6,174 nucleotides of DNA. Source: a bacterium (lineage in GTDB: Bacteria; Bdellovibrionota; FAC87; UBA2466). Below are positions 1-5,610 of this stretch, one piece after another. A program made the position numbers and the translations under genes. A model generated the notes under the pieces. That model was not told the DNA's origin. It did no database searches and worked only from the letters and a program-made list of their open reading frames with translations. The stretch's first letter is position 1. Each line of letters starts with the position of its first letter. Location: the NCBI GenBank assembly GCA_019750655.1, contig JAIEOG010000423.1, forward strand, positions 1-6,174, read 5' to 3'.

Positions 1-1013
1 TGGGCCTGGAACGCTTTGGTTCGGAGTATTACTTTTTTACGCGGCACACCATCGCGGCCGCAGTGGGTCTGGTACTACTGCTCATTGTTTCGCGCATTCG
101 CTACCAGTTTTGGGCCAAGCTGAGCGTGCCTCTCTTTGCGGCACAGATTCTCTTGGTCGCCATGACGTTGTTCTCCTCCATCGGGCATACGGCGCAAGGC
201 GCCAGCCGCTGGATCCGCACGCCGCTGCTTTCCTTTCAGCCGAGCGAGCTTGCGAAAATCAGCGTCACGCTCTATTTCGCGACCTTGCTCACGCGGAACC
301 AGAACCTGACGTGGAAACAGTGGTTGGCGCAGCTGGCGCCTTTAGGTGTTTTGCTCGGGCTTCTCTTGCTGCAGCCGGACATGGGTACGACGATCTTGCT
401 CTGTGCCGTAGTTTTCGGAATGCTTTTTATTGGGGGGCTTCGGCCGGTTTACCTCTATACGCTCTTTGGCGCGACAGCCACAGCACTTGCTGTAACGTTG
501 ATGCAATCGGAATACCGCCGCCGCCGCGTGTTTGCTTTCTTGAACCCTTGGGACGATTCCCAGGGTGCGGGATTCCAAACCATCCAGTCCTTCGTTTCGT
601 TCCACTGGGGCAAGCTATTCGGGGTCGGTCTGGGCAATGGCAACAGCAAGCTTTTTTTCCTCCCGGAAGTGCACACGGATTTTATTTTCGCGCTTATCGG
701 GGAGGAATTGGGATTCGTCGGGGCTTTTGCGCTCTTGGTGCTGTTTGCAAGTTTTGGCTACTTGCTCTTCAAAGGCGCCCTCAATGCCTCCGACTCGCTC
801 GGGCGCTTGATGGGTTTTGGGATCGCTCTCGCTCTGGTTTTGCAGATTGCCGTAAACCTCGGTGGTGTGACGGGCTTGCTCCCGCTAAAGGGGCTTCCGC
901 TCCCCTTCATCTCCTGGGGACGCTCTGCATTGCTAGTAAACCTCTTCGCCATGGGCATTCTGCTCAATATCATCCGCCAATCGCAGGCAAAACCGCCTGC
1001 AACCCCTGCTTGA
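1..1013 (+). CDS. ftsW: FtsW, septal peptidoglycan glycosyltransferase (SEDS family), 5' end outside window
   Basis: This is a polytopic inner-membrane SEDS protein that polymerises lipid II into glycan strands at the division septum, normally with a class B PBP (FtsI). The frame is open from base 3, so the gene begins upstream; 336 residues are visible, and about 30-70 N-terminal residues including the first membrane helix are probably missing. Roughly nine hydrophobic segments can be seen. SEDS hallmarks in order are GASRW (visible residues 66-70), FQPSELAK (78-85), QPDMGTT (124-130), NPWDD followed by QGAGFQ, and PEVHTDFIF (221-229), whose Asp226 aligns with the putative catalytic Asp of FtsW/RodA. 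GEELGFVGA follows. The C-terminal motif reads PFISWGRSAL instead of the usual PFxSYGGSSL, which is a departure from consensus. The tail is Pro/Ala-rich. FtsW is preferred over RodA because murG follows directly, as in dcw clusters. The motifs and context make the family secure. Confidence 0.95.
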   Translation, partial: GLERFGSEYYFFTRHTIAAAVGLVLLLIVSRIRYQFWAKLSVPLFAAQILLVAMTLFSSIGHTAQGASRWIRTPLLSFQPSELAKISVTLYFATLLTRNQNLTWKQWLAQLAPLGVLLGLLLLQPDMGTTILLCAVVFGMLFIGGLRPVYLYTLFGATATALAVTLMQSEYRRRRVFAFLNPWDDSQGAGFQTIQSFVSFHWGKLFGVGLGNGNSKLFFLPEVHTDFIFALIGEELGFVGAFALLVLFASFGYLLFKGALNASDSLGRLMGFGIALALVLQIAVNLGGVTGLLPLKGLPLPFISWGRSALLVNLFAMGILLNIIRQSQAKPPATPA

Positions 1014-1029
1014 TTCCCCTCGGTAAATC

Positions 1030-1044
1030 AGGGATTCTTTCCCT
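1030..1044 (+). promoter_or_regulatory. Small hairpin covering the only SD-like bases before murG
   Basis: AGGGA (1030-1034) and TCCCT (1040-1044) can pair around a TTCTT loop. The hairpin ends three bases before the TTG start of murG. AGGGA is the only Shine-Dalgarno-like string in the 34-nt gap between ftsW and murG, and at about 13 nt from the start it is too far away to be ideal. Folding would either hide it or shorten the effective spacing. A five-base stem is weak, so a functional role is inference. Confidence 0.25.
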
Positions 1045-1047
1045 ATC

Positions 1048-2109
1048 TTGAGCAAAAACATCGTCATCACAGGCGGCGGGACCGGCGGCCATGTCTTTCC
1101 TGCCTTGGCTATCGCGGAAGAACTCCAAAAGCGGGGGAACTCGATTCTTTACATCGGTTCGGACCGAGGGCTCGAGGCGCGGCTTGCGCCTCAGCGCGGG
1201 ATTCGGTTTGTGGCGATTAAAACGGGCCCTGTAAAAAACCAATCCATCATCCGCATTATCAAGACGCTCTTCCAACTAGTCCGAGCGACCGCGTGGTCGG
1301 CGGGGATGCTGCGCAAAGAAAAAATCGATGCCGTTGTCGGCGTGGGCGGTTACATTTCCGTACCCGTTTGCTTAGCGGCGTTTCTGTTGCGCCGGCCCGT
1401 GTACCTGCAAGAGCAGAATGTCTCCGTCGGTATCGCCAATAGATTCCTCGGGAAGATCAGCCGAAAAATTTTCTTGGGCTTCCCCGAAGCCTCGCGCTTT
1501 TTTGATCCGAAAAAGTGCGTGAACACGGGAAATCCCATTCGCAAAGACTTCTTTGAAAACCTGCCTCCCTATTCGGCGAATAAGAAAACTCTGCTCGTCT
1601 TGGGAGGCAGCCAAGGCGCACGTTCCATCAACCAGGTTCTCACCCAGGGCTTGGATAAAATTCCTGCCGATTGGACGATCGTCCACCAAACCGGCACATC
1701 CGATGCTGAATCGGTAAAAGCGGCCTACGCTTCCGGCTTCCGCGGCAAAGCGCAGGTGAGCCCGTTCATCGAGGATATTGCGACCGCGATGAAAGAAGCT
1801 TCCGTTGTTGTGTCACGCTCGGGCGCCATCACCGTCTCGGAGTTAGTACAGATCGGACGCCCCACACTTTTCGTGCCTTTCCCCCGGCAAGGGCAGAACG
1901 ATCAAACGGACAACGCCCAATGGCTCGCGCGCCAGGGCGGTGCGGTGGTGGTAGAGCAGGGTGAGGGCTTTGCCGAGCGCTTCTGGACGGCTATGGAAAA
2001 GCTCTGTGCGCCCGAAAGTCTGCAGAAAATGGCGGGAAGTTTTTCAGCGTTGCGGCGCCCCCCCGCAATTGCTAGCATCGGCGACCAGATCCTTAGTGAT
2101 CTGAGCTGA
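1048..2109 (+). CDS. murG: MurG, lipid II synthase (UDP-GlcNAc transferase)
   Basis: MurG transfers GlcNAc from UDP-GlcNAc to undecaprenyl-PP-MurNAc-pentapeptide, making lipid II at the cytoplasmic face of the inner membrane. It is a GT28, GT-B fold enzyme. At 353 residues it has the usual length (E. coli, 355). The N-terminal glycine loop is GGGTGGHVFPA (residues 9-19, His15). Further motifs are GVGGY (98-102), EQN (122-124), GNPIR (161-165), the second glycine loop GGSQGAR (186-192), SRSGA with Glu265 in ITVSE (UDP-GlcNAc binding), and the QTDNA stretch (286-290), where Gln286 sits at the nucleotide-sugar site. The start is TTG at 1048: an in-frame TAA at 1024-1026 and the absence of ATG or GTG between it and the N-terminal glycine loop leave no other common start. 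The gene lies 34 nt after ftsW and 7 nt before murC, so it is presumably cotranscribed. A seven-C run near the 3' end (2058-2064) leaves the frame intact. Confidence 0.97.
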   Translation: MSKNIVITGGGTGGHVFPALAIAEELQKRGNSILYIGSDRGLEARLAPQRGIRFVAIKTGPVKNQSIIRIIKTLFQLVRATAWSAGMLRKEKIDAVVGVGGYISVPVCLAAFLLRRPVYLQEQNVSVGIANRFLGKISRKIFLGFPEASRFFDPKKCVNTGNPIRKDFFENLPPYSANKKTLLVLGGSQGARSINQVLTQGLDKIPADWTIVHQTGTSDAESVKAAYASGFRGKAQVSPFIEDIATAMKEASVVVSRSGAITVSELVQIGRPTLFVPFPRQGQNDQTDNAQWLARQGGAVVVEQGEGFAERFWTAMEKLCAPESLQKMAGSFSALRRPPAIASIGDQILSDLS

Positions 2110-2116
2110 ATGCGGT

Positions 2117-3472
2117 ATGTACAATAAAATCAAACACATACACCTGATCGGGATCGGTGGGATCGGCATGAGCGGTCTAGGCCAGCTCCTCGCGCAGGAT
2201 GGCTACCGTGTAACGGGCTCCGATGCCGGCCGCGGCGAGACGGTGCGCCTACTAGAAGCTCAGGGCATCCATGTGTTCCTCGGCCACGATCCTTCCCACA
2301 TCGAAGGGGCAGAACTGGTCGTTTATTCATCGGCAATTTCACCTCAAAACCCCGAACGTGTCGCGGCCGCGCAGAAAGATATTTTGACCATCCCGCGCGC
2401 TGAAATGTTGGCGGAGATGATGCGCCTCAAGTACGGCGTCGCGATCGCTGGCGCTCACGGCAAAACGACCACGACGTCCATGACGGGTGTCGTGCTCGAA
2501 TATGCCGGAATGGATCCGACGGTTATTGTCGGCGGCCGAGTCGATAATTTCGGCGGCACTAATGCACGCCCCGGCGACGGCGAGTTTATGGTTGTCGAAG
2601 CGGATGAAAGTGACGGATCGTTCAACCGTCTCACCCCTTCGATTGCGGTGATCACCAACTTCGATCGCGAGCACCTAGATCACTATGGTTCGCTGGAAGC
2701 ACTGGAAACGGCGTTCCTCGCGTTTGCCAATAAGATTCCTTTCTATGGTTTGAATATTTTCTGCGGCGACGATCCGGTTTTGCAGCGGCTCGCTACTAAG
2801 GTTCAGCGGCGCAAGAAGAGCTACGGCTTTGAAGCGTCGAATGCGTATTCCATCCGCAAGTACACTCCCGCACCCGAAGGCAGCGTTTTCGAAGTACACA
2901 CGCCCACGGGCCCGGTGACTTTGCGTCTACGCGTGCCGGGCCGGCACAATGCCTTGAATGCCGTCGCCGCGCTCATGGTGGCAGACGAACTAGGAATTTC
3001 TCGAGATAAAACAGCCCAAGCGCTTTCCTCTTACCGAGGCGTCGCTCGGCGGTTTCAGCACCGCGGCGATAAAGAGGGCGTGCGCTTTTTCGACGATTAC
3101 GCGCACCACCCGACGGAAATACGCGCCACGCTGGCTGCAGCCCGCGAACGCTTTCCGGAATCTCGTGTACGGGTCGTTTTCCAGCCGCACCGCTATTCTC
3201 GATTGGCCGATCTCTGGTCAGAATTTTCCGAGTGCTTTGGAGACTGCGATGGTATCGCAGTGACAGATGTTTATGCCGCAGGCGAGGCTCCTAGGGACGG
3301 AATTACCGCGGCGAAGTTTGCCGAGCAGCTTTCCACACGCCATGCGGGCGCTCAGCGCGTGGCCACGGGTTGGGACGGGGTCGAGCTTTGGATGAAAGAT
3401 GCCGTGCCGGGAGATGTCATTCTCACCCTCGGCGCAGGAGACCTTCCCAATGTCTACCAAAAGCTCTTTTGA
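2117..3472 (+). CDS. murC: MurC, UDP-N-acetylmuramate--L-alanine ligase
   Basis: MurC is the cytoplasmic ATP-dependent ligase that adds L-Ala, the first residue of the stem peptide, to UDP-MurNAc. It has 451 residues, somewhat shorter than E. coli MurC (491) but normal for the family. The N-terminal UDP-binding loop is GIGGIGMSG (12-20). The ATP loop is GAHGKTTTT (112-120). EADESDGSF (161-169) carries acidic residues for Mg2+, and NFDREHLDHYG (181-191) contains the Mur-ligase histidine signature. GRHNALNAVAA (275-285) opens the ATP-contacting region, and the C-terminal domain has DDYAHHPTEI (326-335, MurC-specific) and GAGDL (439-443). These MurC motifs exclude MurD, MurE, MurF and Mpl. The ATG at 2117 puts the glycine loop at the normal distance. 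No clear Shine-Dalgarno precedes it, and only 7 nt separate it from the murG stop, so translation is probably coupled. Its last 23 nt overlap murB. Confidence 0.97.
   Translation: MYNKIKHIHLIGIGGIGMSGLGQLLAQDGYRVTGSDAGRGETVRLLEAQGIHVFLGHDPSHIEGAELVVYSSAISPQNPERVAAAQKDILTIPRAEMLAEMMRLKYGVAIAGAHGKTTTTSMTGVVLEYAGMDPTVIVGGRVDNFGGTNARPGDGEFMVVEADESDGSFNRLTPSIAVITNFDREHLDHYGSLEALETAFLAFANKIPFYGLNIFCGDDPVLQRLATKVQRRKKSYGFEASNAYSIRKYTPAPEGSVFEVHTPTGPVTLRLRVPGRHNALNAVAALMVADELGISRDKTAQALSSYRGVARRFQHRGDKEGVRFFDDYAHHPTEIRATLAAARERFPESRVRVVFQPHRYSRLADLWSEFSECFGDCDGIAVTDVYAAGEAPRDGITAAKFAEQLSTRHAGAQRVATGWDGVELWMKDAVPGDVILTLGAGDLPNVYQKLF
3436..3440 (+). promoter_or_regulatory. Ribosome binding site for murB inside murC
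   Basis: AGGAG lies 9 nt before the ATG at 3450 and is the best Shine-Dalgarno in the operon. It decides the murB start: the in-frame ATG further upstream (3399) sits deeper in murC, with no such site and no homologous protein sequence after it. The same bases encode the conserved GAGD motif near the MurC C-terminus. Confidence 0.75.
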
Positions 3473-4427
3473 AGCTCGGAGTGGACACGGGAAGCTGACA
3501 CCACAGTCCCGCGCCGCTCTGGAAACCGCCTTTCAAGAACACGTCCGCTTTAACGAACCACTCGCACCTTATGTCGCCTATGGAATTGGCGGGCCGGCGG
3601 ATGTTCTCGTTTTCCCTCGCAATGGAGAAGACCTTCAAATGCTTGCGCAGATCTGCCGAGAGTACGATCTCCCCGTCACCATCATCGGCACCGGGACGAA
3701 CTTGCTTGTTTTGGACGCTGGCATCCGCGGCGTCGTCATTGCGCTAAAACACTCTTTCAATCAAATCGAGGAAATTTCCAAGGACGCCGAAGGCATGACC
3801 GTTCGCTGTGGCGCTGGCGTTTCCAAGCCGGAACTTCTCGAGTGGGCGATTTCCCGCGGCTACGCGGGATTGGAATTCAGCTCGGGCGTTCCCGGAACGC
3901 TCGGCGGCGGCATCTTCATGAATGCCGGTACTAAGTATGGCTGCTACGCCGATATTCTTACGCGGCTGGAGTTGTTCGATTTTGAAAAGGGACTGCGCCA
4001 GTTGGAGCGCAAAGACCTCTACTTCGGTTACCGAGAACAAACGGCCGTGGGCGATTCGTTAGTGACCTCGATGGATTTCCGACTGAAAAACGGCGATGCG
4101 GTCGCTCTGCGCACCGAAGTCCAGCGCATCATCCAAGAGCGCGCGGAAAAACAGCCCTTAGATTTTCCGAGCTGCGGTTCCACTTTCAAAAACCCTCCAA
4201 CTGGGATGTCGGCCGGCCGTTTGATCGAGCACGCGGGGCTGAAGGGTTCGACCTCGGGCGGGGCAGAGATTTCCCTCAAACACGCAAACTTCTTCCTGAA
4301 CAAAGGCGGCGCGCGCGCGAGCGATATTCTGGCGCTCATCGATCTCGTCAAAAAGACTGTCTTCGAAAAGTTTCAGGTGCAGCTGGAATGTGAAGTGATT
4401 ATCTTAGGCGACCGCGGTTCGCTTTAA
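3450..4427 (+). CDS. murB: MurB, UDP-N-acetylenolpyruvoylglucosamine reductase (type II)
   Basis: MurB is a cytoplasmic FAD enzyme that reduces UDP-GlcNAc-enolpyruvate to UDP-MurNAc with NADPH, the step before MurC. It has 325 residues from the chosen ATG. The first ~30 residues are polar and not conserved, and the FAD domain begins near HVRFNEPLAPYV. Motifs are GIGGPAD (45-51), the FAD phosphate loop GTGTNLLV (80-87), GLEFSSGVPGTLGGG (140-154) with MNAG (157-160), and CGSTFKNP (242-249), whose Ser244 is the expected general acid. SLKHANFFLN (275-284) and a C-terminal LECEVIILG (312-320) follow, with the active-site Glu in the LExEV pair. The length and lack of the extra type I segment indicate type II. 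Small deviations are GTGTN for GxGSN and YREQ (194-197) where YRxS is usual. The start is supported by AGGAG 9 nt upstream. The gene overlaps murC by 23 nt, and its 3' end overlaps a gene on the opposite strand by 24 nt. Confidence 0.96.
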   Translation: MSTKSSFEARSGHGKLTPQSRAALETAFQEHVRFNEPLAPYVAYGIGGPADVLVFPRNGEDLQMLAQICREYDLPVTIIGTGTNLLVLDAGIRGVVIALKHSFNQIEEISKDAEGMTVRCGAGVSKPELLEWAISRGYAGLEFSSGVPGTLGGGIFMNAGTKYGCYADILTRLELFDFEKGLRQLERKDLYFGYREQTAVGDSLVTSMDFRLKNGDAVALRTEVQRIIQERAEKQPLDFPSCGSTFKNPPTGMSAGRLIEHAGLKGSTSGGAEISLKHANFFLNKGGARASDILALIDLVKKTVFEKFQVQLECEVIILGDRGSL

Positions 4428-5564
4428 GGCCGCGAGCTGGTGTTTGAGCGTGATAGCGGCTTTCGCATAACCACCCGAAGCACCGTCGATCAAGTGGAAG
4501 TGATCTCCGGCAGTGCGGTTTCCCACCAAGCAAGTGATCAGAGCGGCAGGCGCCGATTCAATTCCGTAAACCAATGTTCCTTGCGCTACTTCTCGGCGCA
4601 GAAACTGTTCGAGCTGTGTGCGTTCCGAAGGCTTGCCGTCTAGAGTCATACGCAGAACGCCGTCGAATTTTCGAAAATCGGATTGGTCCGCCACTTCTCG
4701 TCGGTAGCGCTTGCCGAACTTGCCGCCGAGGTAGTCCCACGCGATGCGTACCGCTTGAGTAAAGAAGTACGTCCGGGCCCAGTAGCGCAAGTAAGCCACA
4801 AGGCCTCGAGAATAGCTTCGCGCACGGGCTTCTGCGCGGTAGTAACCCGGTGTTTTTCCGAGTACCAGTGTCGACGCTAAGACGGGCGAGCGCTCGGCAG
4901 TATTGCCATAAGCGGCTTCAATCGCCTGTACAACCCGCTGGTAGGTCTTTCGTGCCTGCGGCTCACTTCCCAGAGCCTCGACGAGAAGGCTGACGATTTC
5001 ACCATTGCGGTTCTGCAAAGGCTCCCAGCGACACTCCAACCCTGTAAAGTCCGGCTCCGAAACATCCTCGGTCAGAGGCGACTCAGGGGCCGCTTTGATG
5101 AGGGTCTCGGCCAAACGCACACCACTTCCAAAAAGGATGGGCTGTAGCTGCGTCGGCGAGAGGAGCAGCAATCCCGCTCGCACATCCGCCCCTTGCTTGC
5201 GGACGTCTTCCACGGCGACGCTGCCGACGCGCAGGTCCATGCCATAAATTTTCTGCACGAGAGCCCGCGTCCCTTGAAGTGCAACCATGGCTTCGTCTCG
5301 CAGCACGGAGGGCACCAGAAACGTCGCGCCGTCGCCTCCAAAGACAAACAAGACATTCGTCTTGCCCACTTTATTCTGGACGGCGATGATGGACGCAGCC
5401 CCGGCCATATTGACTTCTTTGTATCGGCCGCTGTCGATGGCTTTAGTAGAGCCTTTGACGTCGGAAACGATGATGGCCCAGTCGGCCGGCACAGGTTGGT
5501 GCCGCTCCGAAGTGACGGCTTCTCGAAAGTCCTCGAAGATGGGTAGTGTTTGAAAGAAGGACAT
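4404..5564 (-). CDS. DUF3095-family protein, class III nucleotide cyclase-like N-terminal half
   Basis: This is a soluble protein of 386 residues with no signal peptide or convincing membrane helix. I recognise the DUF3095 family from the opening FFQTLPIFEDF (3-13), VPADW (25-29), DVKGSTKAI (35-43) followed by GRYKEVN (46-52), FTGLECRWEPL (173-183), a C-terminal KFDGVLRMTLDG (299-310) and HFHLIDGASGGYA (355-367). Function is unestablished; some members have been labelled adenylate cyclase without proof. DVKGST and FGGDGATF (75-82) resemble the two metal-binding segments of class III cyclases, with Asp35 and Asp78 as candidate metal ligands, so a cyclase-derived fold is a reasonable inference but activity is not shown. 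The ATG at 5564 is chosen because it starts right at the conserved N-terminus; a GTG at 5573 would add three residues. Ribosome binding is weak (GTGAGA upstream). The gene converges on murB with a 24-bp overlap and diverges from the patatin-like gene. Confidence 0.85.
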   Translation of the reverse strand: MSFFQTLPIFEDFREAVTSERHQPVPADWAIIVSDVKGSTKAIDSGRYKEVNMAGAASIIAVQNKVGKTNVLFVFGGDGATFLVPSVLRDEAMVALQGTRALVQKIYGMDLRVGSVAVEDVRKQGADVRAGLLLLSPTQLQPILFGSGVRLAETLIKAAPESPLTEDVSEPDFTGLECRWEPLQNRNGEIVSLLVEALGSEPQARKTYQRVVQAIEAAYGNTAERSPVLASTLVLGKTPGYYRAEARARSYSRGLVAYLRYWARTYFFTQAVRIAWDYLGGKFGKRYRREVADQSDFRKFDGVLRMTLDGKPSERTQLEQFLRREVAQGTLVYGIESAPAALITCLVGNRTAGDHFHLIDGASGGYAKAAITLKHQLAALKRTAVA

Positions 5565-5591
5565 TCGTCTCACGCCTGAAATGCTGAAATA

Positions 5592-5600
5592 ATGATATCA
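5592..5600 (-). promoter_or_regulatory. Possible extended -10 promoter for the DUF3095 gene
   Basis: Read on the minus strand, TGATATCAT matches the extended -10 pattern TGnTATAAT with one mismatch in the hexamer. It would place transcription start roughly 20 nt before the ATG at 5564. No convincing -35 is present, which extended -10 promoters can tolerate. The core TGATATCA (5593-5600) is also a perfect 8-bp palindrome. The 46-bp spacer holds little else apart from the ribosome binding site of the divergent gene. This rests on consensus matching only. Confidence 0.3.
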
Positions 5601-5605
5601 GAGGG
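5601..5605 (+). promoter_or_regulatory. Ribosome binding site of the patatin-like gene
   Basis: GAGGG lies 5 nt before the ATG at 5611, within a purine-rich run reaching the start codon. An in-frame TGA at 5593-5595 rules out an upstream start, so this site and ATG fix the N-terminus. Confidence 0.6.
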
Positions 5606-5610
5606 AAGGA

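Noticed and set aside
651..660. T7 run in ftsW as a programmed frameshift site
   Set aside because: The ftsW frame continues normally through conserved motifs on both sides, so no frameshift is needed.
110..1051. A 313-codon open frame (TTG start) nearly spanning ftsW in another frame
   Set aside because: Its translation is rich in Cys, His and Arg, with no recognisable motif or membrane pattern. The ftsW frame explains the region fully.
2058..2064. C7 run near the murG 3' end as a possible sequencing frameshift
   Set aside because: The residues after it still match the usual MurG C-terminal pattern, and the length is normal.
3399..3449. Longer murB start at ATG 3399
   Set aside because: It would add 17 residues that are merely murC sequence read out of frame, and it lacks the AGGAG found before 3450.
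4411..4418. Palindrome ACCGCGGT near the murB end as a terminator stem
   Set aside because: It is a perfect palindrome with no loop and no following T-run, and it lies within the coding overlap.
5193..5546. 117-codon plus-strand open frame antisense to the DUF3095 gene
   Set aside because: It lies wholly inside a well-supported gene on the other strand, has no family resemblance, and reads as a codon-bias shadow.
5565..5573. GTG at 5573 as the start of the DUF3095 gene
   Set aside because: It adds only three residues; the conserved N-terminus starts at the ATG at 5564. The choice is not certain, since both ribosome binding sites are weak.
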